A stretch of 64,000 bases of DNA from the NCBI RefSeq assembly GCF_904846695.1, contig NZ_CAJHBR010000011.1, positions 40,871-104,870 on the forward strand, read 5' to 3'. The notes beneath the pieces were generated by a model, which made no database searches, was not told the DNA's origin, and saw only the letters and a list, made by a program, of their open reading frames with translations. The position numbers and the translations under genes were made by a program. Origin of the DNA: Psychrobacter urativorans. GTDB lineage: Bacteria > Pseudomonadota > Gammaproteobacteria > Pseudomonadales > Moraxellaceae. Positions within the stretch are counted from its first letter, which is position 1. The number at the start of each line of letters is the position of its first letter. Below are positions 20,973 to 30,380 of this stretch, one piece after another.

Positions 20973-21614
20973 CTATAAATAAGGATTAGCTAAGCCTAGT
21001 GCTTGTAAAATATCTATCTCAAAGCTCTCCATCTCGTCCTGCTCATCTTGACCTAGCTCATGATCGAAACCTAGCAAATGTAGGATGCCATGTATTAATA
21101 AATGGCTAATATGCTGGGCCACGCTTTTATTCTGCTCTTGCGCCTCGCGTACCATCACTTCATGACAGATAATCAACTCCCCTAATGGCAAAGTCGGCAT
21201 CAGCTCAATAATGCTGGCAGGCATCTGGCTGGGATAAGATAAAATATTAGTCGGCTTATCTTTACCACGAGCCTCCATGTTGAGCTCACGTCCTTCGCTA
21301 GCGTCAGTTATATAGACTTCTAAAGCTTTAGGTTTTTGTTGCCATGTGGCGTTATCAATATCTGCAAAGTACGGCAGCTGTAGACCGTCCTGCATACGCT
21401 TATCAATATAAGCTAAGGTTGCGCTCAGTGCCGTTTGTAGGATCTCTTCAGTATAAAAACTATTGATGAGTTGCTCGTCAATAGTGTCGATAGCACTAAT
21501 AGTTATCTCAGCTGCTTGAAGACTAGTAGCTACCATAGGATCGTTATTAGTATGGTCAGTATTGGCATTGTCAGTATTGGCATTAGTAGTGCCATCATCA
21601 TTAGCTTGTGTCAT
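20973..21614 (-). CDS. ybeY: Endoribonuclease YbeY (rRNA maturation factor)
   Basis: A zinc-dependent single-strand endoribonuclease involved in 16S rRNA 3' maturation and ribosome quality control. The metal motif appears as HLLIHGILHLLGFDH (H-x3-H-x5-H) near residues 172-186, with the conserved RGKDKPTNILSYP upstream. At 213 aa it is longer than the usual 150-160. The excess is a low-complexity Asn/Asp/Thr N-terminus, with a 15-bp unit duplicated at 21555-21584. It lies downstream of the phoH-like gene, as usual, but a terminator stands between them. Confidence 0.92.
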   Translation of the reverse strand: MTQANDDGTTNANTDNANTDHTNNDPMVATSLQAAEITISAIDTIDEQLINSFYTEEILQTALSATLAYIDKRMQDGLQLPYFADIDNATWQQKPKALEVYITDASEGRELNMEARGKDKPTNILSYPSQMPASIIELMPTLPLGELIICHEVMVREAQEQNKSVAQHISHLLIHGILHLLGFDHELGQDEQDEMESFEIDILQALGLANPYL

Positions 21615-21729
21615 ATCTGGCTCTTTTTATCAATTAATACAGCTTATATGGTAGTATCTAAGCTATGCTCAAGCATATCAGCTGTCGATGTCAGGTTAAT
21701 CATAATAACACGCCCTAATCTAAAGCATA

Positions 21730-21759
21730 AAAAACCAGACTATTATTAGTCTGGTTTTT
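21730..21759. terminator. Terminator between the PhoH-like gene and ybeY
   Basis: A 12-bp perfect stem (aaaaaccagact at 21730-21741, agtctggttttt at 21748-21759) with a 6-nt loop and U-runs in either direction. On the minus strand it lies after the phoH-like stop and before ybeY, so it should end most phoH-like transcripts. Confidence 0.8.
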
Positions 21760-21838
21760 CGTTTTTTAACAGTAGCGTGCAAAAAGCTAAGCGTTTAACT
21801 ATTTGCTTATTCAAAAGTTTAAAAGTTAAAGCTGCTAA

Positions 21839-22966
21839 TTATAGCTTAGCAGCAGCGTTAGCAATGGCTGCTCTACGATCTTGCTCAGCTAAACGCTCTT
21901 GCTTGCGCTTTTCTTCAAGTATCAATTGCTCATCATCGAACACATCATAAGCTTCAACGATTTTTTGTACCAACTGATGGCGTACCACGTCTTTTGAGTC
22001 AAACTTAGTAATATGAATCTCTTCAATACCACTTAAGATTTCCAAAGCTTGGGTAAGGCCTGATTTGCTACCTCGTGGTAAGTCGACTTGAGTAATATCA
22101 CCCGTAATCACTGCTCGTGAGCCGAAGCCTAAGCGAGTCAAAAACATCTTCATCTGCTCAGGAGTAGTGTTTTGTGCCTCATCTAAAATGACAAAAGAGT
22201 TATTCAAAGTACGACCACGCATATAAGCCAAAGGCGCTACTTCAATCTCTTGGCGTTCCAGCATTTTACCTACTTTTTCAAAACCTAACATCTCATACAG
22301 AGCGTCATATAAGGGGCGTAAATAAGGGTCGATTTTTTGTGATAAGTCGCCTGGTAAGAATCCTAGCTTTTCACCCGCTTCTACCGCTGGACGCACTAAT
22401 AAAATACGTTCAATCTCGTTACGCTCAATCATATCTACCGCACAAGCGACGGCCAAATAAGTTTTACCAGTACCAGCAGGGCCAATACCAAAGGAGACAT
22501 CAGAGGTTAAGACGTTTTTAACATAGCTTTGTTGGTTACCGCCGCGTGGAATGATTCTACCTTTACGAGTCCGTAAACTAATAGGAGTGAATTCGCTGGC
22601 AGCATCGGGATGCTCATCATCACTGCTAGCGGCTTGTTTTTCGTCGTCTTCTATATCTTGATCGCGCGAAATGCTAGATTGGATAATAAGATGTAACTCT
22701 TCTGGAGTAATGTCTTTAGAGTTTTGCGCTTCGTCGGCTAATTTATACAAGATACGTTCACCACGCTCAATACCCGTTAGATCCCCAGTTAGGCAGAAGT
22801 CACCTTGGCGTTGGCTTATTTTAATATCGAGACGAGTTTGGATATATTTTAGGTGATGATTGTATTCGCCGAGCATGGTTTTTAGGTGGGCTTGGGTCAA
22901 ATGTTCAAATATTACATGGCGGTTCATGGAGTCAGTCAAGCGAATATCCTTATGATGTTTGCCCAT
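21839..22966 (-). CDS. ybeZ: PhoH-like ATPase
   Basis: A cytoplasmic P-loop ATPase of the PhoH/YbeZ family, usually found with YbeY and thought to act with it in RNA metabolism. Walker A is GPAGTGKT near residues 159-166 and Walker B is FVILDEAQN. The 375-aa length is typical. The N-terminus has an RNA-binding-like stretch (ISQRQGDFCLTGD). The C-terminal tail is charged and helical. No strong ribosome site precedes the ATG. Confidence 0.9.
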   Translation of the reverse strand: MGKHHKDIRLTDSMNRHVIFEHLTQAHLKTMLGEYNHHLKYIQTRLDIKISQRQGDFCLTGDLTGIERGERILYKLADEAQNSKDITPEELHLIIQSSISRDQDIEDDEKQAASSDDEHPDAASEFTPISLRTRKGRIIPRGGNQQSYVKNVLTSDVSFGIGPAGTGKTYLAVACAVDMIERNEIERILLVRPAVEAGEKLGFLPGDLSQKIDPYLRPLYDALYEMLGFEKVGKMLERQEIEVAPLAYMRGRTLNNSFVILDEAQNTTPEQMKMFLTRLGFGSRAVITGDITQVDLPRGSKSGLTQALEILSGIEEIHITKFDSKDVVRHQLVQKIVEAYDVFDDEQLILEEKRKQERLAEQDRRAAIANAAAKL

Positions 22967-23502
22967 TATTGGCTAAGGGCTAAATAGATAAAGTAGTGAG
23001 TGAATCTGGCTTATGGTTAACGGCTTTGCTATTGGTTTATTATGCTAAAAATGACAGTCGGATTTATTGGTTATTAGTAAGGATAAAGTTAGGGTTAGTA
23101 AATAAATAGCCTACATTCATTATGGTTGATAATATTTAAATTTCAAGGTATTAGCGGTTTACAGTTGGGCTGTTTTGTATATAGAGTGCAACCACTTAAG
23201 CTATTATTTACCGCTTACTAAGCTAGCCTGCACTCCAGTCTTCAACAAGGCTTAGCAGTAGCGTTAAGTTCACAGAAACTAAGATAATTTGTGGTAACCT
23301 AGCAGATAGTTTATAGCTGATTAACCGCTATCGTATAGCCAATCGATGGACGCATTCAAAATCGTAATATAACGATGAATGCATCAAACGGTGTGACAAC
23401 TATCAAGCCGGTGATTACATTTTGACAAAATTTTAATCGGCCATTAACTGGCTGTGAAATACCTTTTAAATACTTCTTAAATAAAAGCGATTAGGAATAA
23501 TA
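22967..23502. other. Intergenic region between divergent ybeZ and ubiH
   Basis: About 536 bp with no gene-like open frame. It must hold promoters in both directions. A TTGACA at 23422-23427 faces ubiH, but no good -10 lies at the right distance. An imperfect dyad occurs at 23352-23382. Confidence 0.5.
23352..23382. promoter_or_regulatory. Imperfect inverted repeat upstream of ubiH
   Basis: GCATTC-aaa-ATCGT (23352-23365) mirrors ACGAT-GAATGC (23372-23382) around aatata. The 11-bp arms are perfect except for a three-base bulge. It could be an operator or an RNA hairpin in the ubiH leader. Confidence 0.35.
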
Positions 23503-24843
23503 ATGCAAAATTCTACTGTTAATAATGATCCTACCTATCCAGCCTCTCACCATAATAAAACTAAGCAAGTTGACCAGCAGACCCCTAAAGCAAAGCTTAC
23601 TGAGCAGCAAGTACTGATCGTTGGCGGTGGTCACGTTGGCTTATCTTTTGCTTTGCTATTAGCGCATAAGGGTATCGCTAGTACTTTATTAGAAAAAAAC
23701 CGCTATCCAGAGATTGGTCCTGAGAACGATCGCACGCGCAGCCATTATTTAGACAGTCGTAATACGGCATTATCACGGCGTACGATACAGATTTATCAAG
23801 AGATAGGTCTTTGGTCTGAGCTGCAAAGCCATGCTTGTCGTATCGATGCGGTACAAATTAGTGAGCAAGGCAGCTTTGGCAAGGCGCAATTAAACAAGGC
23901 CGAAGAGCAAGTTGAATCTTTTGGACAAGTAATGGAGAACGCTTGGCTAGGGCGTAAGCTGTTATTAGCAGTACAAAACCAGCCGTTGATTACTATCATA
24001 GACAATGCTGAGGTGATTACTATCGATCAGCAAACTGATGGGGTGACGGTTACTTTTAATTATTATGCTGGCGAAGAGGGTGAGCAGCAGTTACAAGGCA
24101 GCGTACTAGTCGCTTGTGATGGTCGTGATTCCAACGTGCGCCAGCTATTGAATATTGGCATTAGTACTTATGACTATCAGCAAACCGCTATCGTTGGGGT
24201 AGTAGAAACTGATCAGCCGCATAACCATGTCGCTATTGAGCGCTTCAGTCCTGCCGGACCACTAGCGGTATTACCGTTGACTGATCCTGAGAGTGATGGC
24301 AATGATGATTATCAGACCGGCTTTAGACGGTCAGTGGTTTGGGTCTGTCCGAACGGTGAAGAGCAGCAGTACTTAGAAGACGATGCGCACTTTTTAGCGA
24401 CCCTGCAACAAGCCTTTGGTACTCGTGCTGGTACTTTTACCGCCGCAGGTCGCCGTGGTGCTTATCCATTGACTAGGGTACTAGCCAAATCACAAGTTGA
24501 CGGTCGTTGTGTGATTATGGGCAATGCTGCGCATACTTTGCATCCAGTTGCCGGTCAAGGCTTTAACCTCTGTATGCGTGACGCCCATGTGCTGGCCCAG
24601 ATGATGAGCGCGCAAGTGTTAAAGGGCGACGATCTTGGTGACAGCCAATTATTGAAACGTTATGAAAAAGCACGACAAACTGACCAAAAACGGGTGATTC
24701 GCTTCTGTGATGCGGTAGTCCATGGCTTTACTCATCCTAATCCAGTGATTAAGCTGGCCCGTAATGTGGCGCTAGTGGCTTTTGACAAATTACCTAATAT
24801 CAAACCGTTAGTCGCTACTTATGCGATGGGGTTAAAGTCTTAA
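23503..24843 (+). CDS. ubiH: 2-octaprenyl-6-methoxyphenol hydroxylase (UbiH type)
   Basis: An FAD-dependent monooxygenase of ubiquinone synthesis. The N-terminal FAD motif is VLIVGGGHVGLSFALLLAH (near residues 39-57). The mid motif LVACDGRDSNVRQLL and the C-terminal GNAAHTLHPVAGQGFNLCMRD resemble UbiH more than UbiF or UbiI. At 446 aa it is longer than E. coli UbiH (392), partly because of a polar 30-residue N-terminus. AGGAATAA precedes the ATG. A related hydroxylase follows after 111 bp, so the two are probably co-transcribed. Confidence 0.88.
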   Translation: MQNSTVNNDPTYPASHHNKTKQVDQQTPKAKLTEQQVLIVGGGHVGLSFALLLAHKGIASTLLEKNRYPEIGPENDRTRSHYLDSRNTALSRRTIQIYQEIGLWSELQSHACRIDAVQISEQGSFGKAQLNKAEEQVESFGQVMENAWLGRKLLLAVQNQPLITIIDNAEVITIDQQTDGVTVTFNYYAGEEGEQQLQGSVLVACDGRDSNVRQLLNIGISTYDYQQTAIVGVVETDQPHNHVAIERFSPAGPLAVLPLTDPESDGNDDYQTGFRRSVVWVCPNGEEQQYLEDDAHFLATLQQAFGTRAGTFTAAGRRGAYPLTRVLAKSQVDGRCVIMGNAAHTLHPVAGQGFNLCMRDAHVLAQMMSAQVLKGDDLGDSQLLKRYEKARQTDQKRVIRFCDAVVHGFTHPNPVIKLARNVALVAFDKLPNIKPLVATYAMGLKS

Positions 24844-24954
24844 TACTAATAACTAATTTTTATATTTATTGTCATCTCTCAACTTGGTATAGATTATTGT
24901 AGGCTAAGTGACCCATTCACCCTATAACCGTTGCTTTATATTTAGGAATATCTT

Positions 24955-26241
24955 ATGAAAAATAACCATACGCTCATCATCGGTGGCGGTATCGTTGGGG
25001 CAACATTGGCGTTAAAATTAGCACAGGCTAAGCGTCCAGTGACTTTGGTAGATGCCACACCTGAACGCAGCGCTGAATCTTGGACAGAAAAGTTAAGCCA
25101 GCGTGATGCTCGGGTGTATGCCTTAAGTTTAGCCAGTATTAACTTGCTTAAAGAGATTGGTGTGTGGCAAAAAATAGCACAGTCACAACGCAAAGCGGAT
25201 TACTCACAAATGCAAGTTTGGCAACTTAATGGGATCGGCGAGTTACTGTTTGGTGAGAGCAGTGATGCTGATGCTAATATTAATATTGATACTAATACTA
25301 GTCCTCCGACCATACTAGGCAGTATGGTTGAGCCAGCAGTGATTGAGCATGCATTATGGCAAGGTCTCCAGCAACACGACGTCAGTAACTATCTGACTGT
25401 GATCTCAGGACAGAAAGTAGTAGCGATGGACTGGCTAGGGGCGCAGCAAGGCTATAACGTGACTTTAGATGATGGTCGTGCTATCAAGGCAATGCTAGTA
25501 GTGGGCGCTGACGGTCGCGGCTCGTTCGTCCGTAAGCAGGCAGCAATCGAGCTTGATACTTTAGACTATAAGCAAACCGCTATTTGCTGTGCTATTCAGA
25601 CCGATAAACCACATCAAGCTACTGCTCGTCAAGCGATGCTGCCTACAGGTACTTTGGCACTATTACCTTTGGCTGATATTACCGAAGAGGATAAAGCCAA
25701 TCCGCAGCATTGGCAGTCAGTGGTTTGGACTTTACCACGCAATAAGGCTTTGGCGCTGATAGAAGAATCGCCACGTTTTATCGCTGATCAATTAGCTGCT
25801 GCTAGTACTTACGAGCTGGGTGCAATTAACAAAATTGAGTCTATCGCTAGCTTCCCATTAGCGGCGCAACAGGCGAAGTCTTATGTTGCTGATAATTTAG
25901 TGCTAATAGGGGATGCCGCTCACGGTGTACATCCGCTGGCAGGGCAAGGATTGAATCTAGGGATGTTAGACGTACGAGCGTTATGTGAGCAGCTAGAGCA
26001 TGATTATGTCCGTAGTGGCAGTCGGCTATGGGGTAGCAATCAAACGCTTCGCACTTATGAGCGCCTGCGCCGTCCGCATAATAGTCTAATGATGCATAGC
26101 TTCTCGGCACTGAACTGGCTATTCGCTGGCGAGTTGGCGCAAACTCGTCCTATACAACAAATCCGTAATGAAGGCATGTCAGCGGTTAGCAAGATAAAAC
26201 CATTAATGCGGCTGTTCGCCAGGCAGGCTAGTGGGGTTTAA
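24955..26241 (+). CDS. UbiH/UbiF/UbiI-family FAD hydroxylase
   Basis: A second aromatic-ring hydroxylase of the ubiquinone pathway. The FAD motif TLIIGGGIVGATLALKLAQ is at the N-terminus, DGRGSFVRKQA is in the middle, and GDAAHGVHPLAGQGLNLGMLD is near the C-terminus. The last motif is closer to UbiF and UbiI than to UbiH; I cannot say which position of the ring it hydroxylates. A short insert with Asp/Asn-Ile/Thr dipeptides (near residues 101-115) comes from hexamer-like repeats at 25261-25302. AGGA precedes the ATG. Confidence 0.85.
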   Translation: MKNNHTLIIGGGIVGATLALKLAQAKRPVTLVDATPERSAESWTEKLSQRDARVYALSLASINLLKEIGVWQKIAQSQRKADYSQMQVWQLNGIGELLFGESSDADANINIDTNTSPPTILGSMVEPAVIEHALWQGLQQHDVSNYLTVISGQKVVAMDWLGAQQGYNVTLDDGRAIKAMLVVGADGRGSFVRKQAAIELDTLDYKQTAICCAIQTDKPHQATARQAMLPTGTLALLPLADITEEDKANPQHWQSVVWTLPRNKALALIEESPRFIADQLAAASTYELGAINKIESIASFPLAAQQAKSYVADNLVLIGDAAHGVHPLAGQGLNLGMLDVRALCEQLEHDYVRSGSRLWGSNQTLRTYERLRRPHNSLMMHSFSALNWLFAGELAQTRPIQQIRNEGMSAVSKIKPLMRLFARQASGV

Positions 26242-26267
26242 GGGTTTGCTTATAAGGAGAATAAGCT

Positions 26268-26942
26268 ATGAAAAATAGGTTATGGACAATGATGTTGGTT
26301 TTTTCTAGCTTTTTGATGTTAACAGCTTGCCAAAATTCAATGCAAAACCCTACATCAACCAATCAAACAGGGCAGCTTGTCGATATACCTGTAGCTACAG
26401 TCAGTGTTGATAGCGATGGTGATGGCGTTATCGATGAGATAGACCAGTGTGCAAATACTACCGAGAACGTGATAGTGGACAAAAGAGGATGTGCTGAAAT
26501 TGTCAGTCTTGCTGGCATGCCACCAATGATGGAGTATCGTGCTTTTTTCATTAAAGGCAGTAGTGAGCTATTGCCACAATATCATGATGAGCTTGATAAA
26601 GTAGCAGACCAAATGAATAAATATGATAAGGCTACTATAAAAATTGAAGCTCATGTCTCGGAGGATGAGGTCAGTGAAGCTTCTACCTCAAATTTGCAAT
26701 CGAACTCGCTGGCTAAGAGTAGAGCAGTTATTATCAAAAATTACTTAATTTTAAATCACAAAATTGAGCCTAGTCGTATGACTACTCTCGATTGCGGTGT
26801 TAGAGGGTCTATTGCGCCCTCTGATACTGAAGAGGGTAGAGCTATGAATCGTCGAGTTTATGGCTTAGTTACTCAGTCTGATAAAAAGATTTATAAGAGC
26901 TATAAAGTATTTTCGAATTCAGATCAATGCGTCGAATTTTAA
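26268..26942 (+). CDS. OmpA-family lipoprotein with thrombospondin type-3-like calcium repeat (copy 1)
   Basis: Predicted outer-membrane lipoprotein of 224 aa. The signal peptide ends in the lipobox LTAC, with lipidation at C21. An acidic DSDGDGVIDEIDQC segment near residues 49-62 is a TSP3-type calcium-binding repeat. An OmpA-like peptidoglycan-binding domain follows, ending in MNRRVYGLV. It is the first of four related genes. A strong AAGGAGAATAAG precedes the ATG. It may anchor the outer membrane to the wall; the specific role is unknown. Confidence 0.82.
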   Translation: MKNRLWTMMLVFSSFLMLTACQNSMQNPTSTNQTGQLVDIPVATVSVDSDGDGVIDEIDQCANTTENVIVDKRGCAEIVSLAGMPPMMEYRAFFIKGSSELLPQYHDELDKVADQMNKYDKATIKIEAHVSEDEVSEASTSNLQSNSLAKSRAVIIKNYLILNHKIEPSRMTTLDCGVRGSIAPSDTEEGRAMNRRVYGLVTQSDKKIYKSYKVFSNSDQCVEF

Positions 26943-26954
26943 GGGCAAGATACT

Positions 26955-27614
26955 ATGAAAATTAAATCAAGAAATACACTTCTAACTTTAGTAAGCGCCT
27001 TAATATTAACCGCGTGTCAAACGCCTATTTCGCATAATCAAACCACTGAAATTATTGGTATGCCTGTTGTTGAAGCTATTTTAGATAGCGATGGCGATGG
27101 CTATTCTGATAAGTTAGATGAATGCCCAGGCACGCCAATGAACATAGTAACAGATGAAGAAGGTTGTCCTTACTCTGGTGTTGGGATAGGACTAAAGATG
27201 GAGTATCGTGGTTTTTTTGCTAAGGGCAGCAGTGAGCTATCAAAAGAGTATCAGCTTGAGCTTGATAAAGTGGCCCAAAAGCTGCAAGAGTACTATACCG
27301 CTACTATGAGTATTGAGGGGCATGCTTCAACCGATGAAGTATCAGCTACTGATGCAGTCTTGCAAACAAATGCTCTAGCAAGAAATAGAGCACTTATCGT
27401 CAAAAATTATCTTGTACTAAAGCATCAAATTAATCCTGAGCGTTTAAGTACTACCAGTTATGGTGCCAAGCATCCTATTGCCTCTTCTGACACTGAGGAA
27501 GGTAAGTCTATGAACCGCCGAGTTTACGGGATAGCTACTGCAGATTTTGATACTGAAGAGGAGATGTCCATGAACCGTCGTGTTTACGAGGTAGCTACGG
27601 AGCCTAAAGATTAG
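26955..27614 (+). CDS. OmpA-family lipoprotein with TSP3-like repeat (copy 2)
   Basis: 219-aa paralogue of the preceding gene, 12 bp downstream and probably in the same operon. The lipobox is LTAC. DSDGDGYSDKLDECPGTP forms the TSP3-like repeat and the OmpA-like domain follows. The last about 40 residues are a tandem copy of a 20-residue unit (TEEGKSMNRRVYGIAT, then TEEEMSMNRRVYEVAT), created by a 60-bp duplication at 27489-27600. The duplicated unit includes the peptidoglycan-contact Arg region. Confidence 0.82.
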   Translation: MKIKSRNTLLTLVSALILTACQTPISHNQTTEIIGMPVVEAILDSDGDGYSDKLDECPGTPMNIVTDEEGCPYSGVGIGLKMEYRGFFAKGSSELSKEYQLELDKVAQKLQEYYTATMSIEGHASTDEVSATDAVLQTNALARNRALIVKNYLVLKHQINPERLSTTSYGAKHPIASSDTEEGKSMNRRVYGIATADFDTEEEMSMNRRVYEVATEPKD

Positions 27615-27672
27615 TTATTTAATATTCAATCAGCAGATTTCGATGTAAAACAACTATCCAAAGGCAAACCAC

Positions 27673-28899
27673 ATGCTCATTCCAAAATACTGGGCGCACT
27701 ATAAGCAGCGCTTTGACGCAAAAACTGAGTTTGATAATACCAAAAAGCAAGCCACTATCAAGCGTTATGGTTGGTCAGAGGTTAGCCAAGCGGAAGCATT
27801 AATTCATGCCAAAGCGCGGGTTATAGAGGCGCATAAGCAATGGCTGGCAGGTGAGGACATCCTCCGTCGTGAGCGTGCGGAGCAATATAACCAAGGCAAT
27901 GGCATTCCTATTCGTGAGCAAATTATCTCTGAGCAGTCTTTATCATCGTCCGTACGATCAAAAGCCACTACTCATCTGATAGTTACGCGCAACAGCTATG
28001 GCGCACAAGTAGCGAACGTCGATAACATTGCCATTGTCGATGTTGATAATGATGACTTACTACAGCAAATATATCCCAATGATTACCATAAACAAGGTCT
28101 TATAGGCACATTAATAACCGATAAAAACAAACCGTCATCGATGAAACTTCAAGTTTGGGGCTTTGTTATTCTATTTATTATTATGGCTAGTATCATTGCA
28201 TGGCAGTCGTTATCTTGGCTTTGGCTCATTGGCGTGATGTTATTAGGTACGGCTTTTTTATGGTGGCAAGCGGACAAAAACGAGCAATCCCAACTGCAAA
28301 TAAATAAGCAGAAGTATGAGGCGCATTTGGCCGAGTTAAAGCCATTTATGACTGCGCTGCTTCAAAAACGTGTTGCTAGTCACCCCAATGAGCAGTTTCG
28401 ACTGTATGAAACGCCAGCAGGATTTCGATTAATTGCGGTCCATGATTTAGTTTTGCCCAGCGATGACGTCGTTGCAGAATGGTTTACCTACTTCCACGCC
28501 GATGATAATTATGTACGTCTATGCCAAGTGCAGCAGTGCTTTCGTGCGCGTTTAACTGCCAAGCCGTGGCGGATGACTGAGGTCAATGATAATAAATTAG
28601 CCAAGCAAATCCCTGCTAATGATTTCTGGTTTATAGATATTAGCCTTGATGATGCCAGCTTGGACGCGATGGATGAAGAGCAATATGAGAATTTTGAACA
28701 GCAGAAAAATGAGATAAAAATGCGTCATCAGTGGATTAGCGATTATGATAAATTTGCTAAAAATTATAAGTCTTGTCGTTATGTTAAGAGCTTTGGCAAT
28801 CCACAAATGAGTAATAGCTTAGCGCCAAAAGCTATTGATGAATTTATCCAATGGCATGATAAGGCTTGTCAGGTTGCTAAAGACTTGATAATGGCTTAG
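27673..28899 (+). CDS. Membrane protein of unknown function
   Basis: I do not recognise this 408-aa protein. Two adjacent hydrophobic helices at about residues 159-177 and 180-198 form a hairpin. Before them lies a charged helical domain starting IPKYWAHYKQRFDA, and after them a charged C-terminal domain with several Trp and Tyr residues. No signal peptide is present, so both large domains are probably on the cytoplasmic side. It interrupts the OmpA-lipoprotein series. AAAGG precedes the ATG. Confidence 0.6.
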   Translation: MLIPKYWAHYKQRFDAKTEFDNTKKQATIKRYGWSEVSQAEALIHAKARVIEAHKQWLAGEDILRRERAEQYNQGNGIPIREQIISEQSLSSSVRSKATTHLIVTRNSYGAQVANVDNIAIVDVDNDDLLQQIYPNDYHKQGLIGTLITDKNKPSSMKLQVWGFVILFIIMASIIAWQSLSWLWLIGVMLLGTAFLWWQADKNEQSQLQINKQKYEAHLAELKPFMTALLQKRVASHPNEQFRLYETPAGFRLIAVHDLVLPSDDVVAEWFTYFHADDNYVRLCQVQQCFRARLTAKPWRMTEVNDNKLAKQIPANDFWFIDISLDDASLDAMDEEQYENFEQQKNEIKMRHQWISDYDKFAKNYKSCRYVKSFGNPQMSNSLAPKAIDEFIQWHDKACQVAKDLIMA

Positions 28900-28967
28900 C
28901 TCAAATTTCTCTTTATTAACTTTATATAAATAAAAGCTAGCGTTTGACTATATCAAGGAAGATAACA

Positions 28968-29552
28968 ATGAAACTTTACAGCGCTTTACTATTAACGGCA
29001 TCGATAAGCTTAATCGGCTGTCAAACTACTGAAATTGTAGCGCCTAAAACCACGCCTATTTATGAAAATACTGCCGCACTCACGTCAAATATTCTAGATT
29101 CAGATGGCGATGGCGTGCTTGATGAGTTAGACGAGTGTCCAGGCACCTCCCATAACATAGTGATAGATAAAAGAGGCTGTCCGCATTCTCTACTTTTTGG
29201 TGAAAATGAATTCAGAATGGAAGCTAGAGCATACTATGCTGAAAATAGCAGTGAGATAAAAAGTGAATATTATGAGCAGTTAGATAAAGCTGGCAAAAAG
29301 ATGCAAGAGCATTCTGATGCTGTCATGCGTATTGAAGGGCATATATCAAAACATGAAGACAATAGTACCAACCAGACATTATCAAGGTATCGCGCGGAAG
29401 TAGTCAAAAATTATATGATTATGAAGTATGACATTGATCCTAACCGTATCAAAACTTCTTATTATGGTTCAGATCGCCCAATTGCGTCGAATGATGCCGA
29501 AAACAGTTGGTTAAATCAGCGTATTTATGCACTCATTAGCAATGTTGAGTAG
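28968..29552 (+). CDS. OmpA-family lipoprotein with TSP3-like repeat (copy 3)
   Basis: 194-aa paralogue. I chose the ATG at 28968, with AAGGAAG seven bases upstream, over an in-frame TTG at 28944, because the ATG gives a clean lipoprotein signal ending LIGC. DSDGDGVLDELDECPGTS is the calcium-type repeat. The OmpA-like domain ends in LNQRIYALIS. The first half is very similar to copy 4 at the DNA level, which suggests a recent duplication. Confidence 0.8.
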   Translation: MKLYSALLLTASISLIGCQTTEIVAPKTTPIYENTAALTSNILDSDGDGVLDELDECPGTSHNIVIDKRGCPHSLLFGENEFRMEARAYYAENSSEIKSEYYEQLDKAGKKMQEHSDAVMRIEGHISKHEDNSTNQTLSRYRAEVVKNYMIMKYDIDPNRIKTSYYGSDRPIASNDAENSWLNQRIYALISNVE

Positions 29553-29637
29553 AATAACGAACGCTTTAATAATAGTAATGGCCGTCAGTTGTTTTGAACG
29601 TAGCTGTTTTAAAGGAACTTGAAGGATATTAGCGTTG

Positions 29638-30354
29638 ATGATTAAACTAAAATGTTATAGCGCTTTATTATTAACGGTATCTATAAACTTAATAGGTTGT
29701 CAAACTACCGAAATTGAAGCCCCCAAAACTACGCCTATTTATGAAAATACTGCCGCATTCACGCCAGATATTCTAGATGGCGATGGCGATGGCGTGCTTG
29801 ATGGGATAGACGAGTGTCCAGGCACGCCACCTCATAGGGTGGTGGATGCTAAAGGGTGTTTAGTAGAGCTTGACGTGGGCGGGCTTGAAATAGAGTTTGT
29901 TGGATTTTTCCCATCAATGAGCAGTCATTTACCTGCTATTTACGATACAGAATTTGCGAAAGTGGCAGAAAAGCTTAATGAGTATCCAAAAGCTAGTGCT
30001 TTTATTTTTGGTCATGTAGCTACAAATGAAATTAGTGAAGGGCCTTTAGAGACTTTAGATTTTGATTCTTTATCACGCAATCGAGCACTTATCATTAAAA
30101 ATACTTTAGTCTTGCAACATAATATTGATGCTAAGCGTATCCGTACTTATAATTGCTCCAATAAATTATTATTTAAAGACACAGATTATATAAATCCTAG
30201 TTTTAAAGCGCTTGAACTAGAAGGTTTTGAATCAAAACAGCGCCGCGCAACTCTGATGGCAAGCAGTAGCGTGAGTAACTTAACGAATCTTAAGTATGAG
30301 TATTACATAAAAAGATATGGTGAATACGCCAAGCATTGTGTCAAGTTTGAATAG
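29638..30354 (+). CDS. OmpA-family lipoprotein with TSP3-like repeat (copy 4, divergent)
   Basis: 238-aa paralogue. The start may be the ATG at 29638 or the TTG at 29635. The signal ends LIGC and the repeat DGDGDGVLDGIDECPGTP follows. The N-terminal half nearly repeats copy 3. The C-terminal half has diverged: the OmpA-like tail reads SKQRRATLMAS and a unique 25-residue end follows. It may bind a different ligand or be losing function. Confidence 0.75.
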   Translation: MIKLKCYSALLLTVSINLIGCQTTEIEAPKTTPIYENTAAFTPDILDGDGDGVLDGIDECPGTPPHRVVDAKGCLVELDVGGLEIEFVGFFPSMSSHLPAIYDTEFAKVAEKLNEYPKASAFIFGHVATNEISEGPLETLDFDSLSRNRALIIKNTLVLQHNIDAKRIRTYNCSNKLLFKDTDYINPSFKALELEGFESKQRRATLMASSSVSNLTNLKYEYYIKRYGEYAKHCVKFE

Positions 30355-30380
30355 TGATAATTAACTATTATTATTTATTT

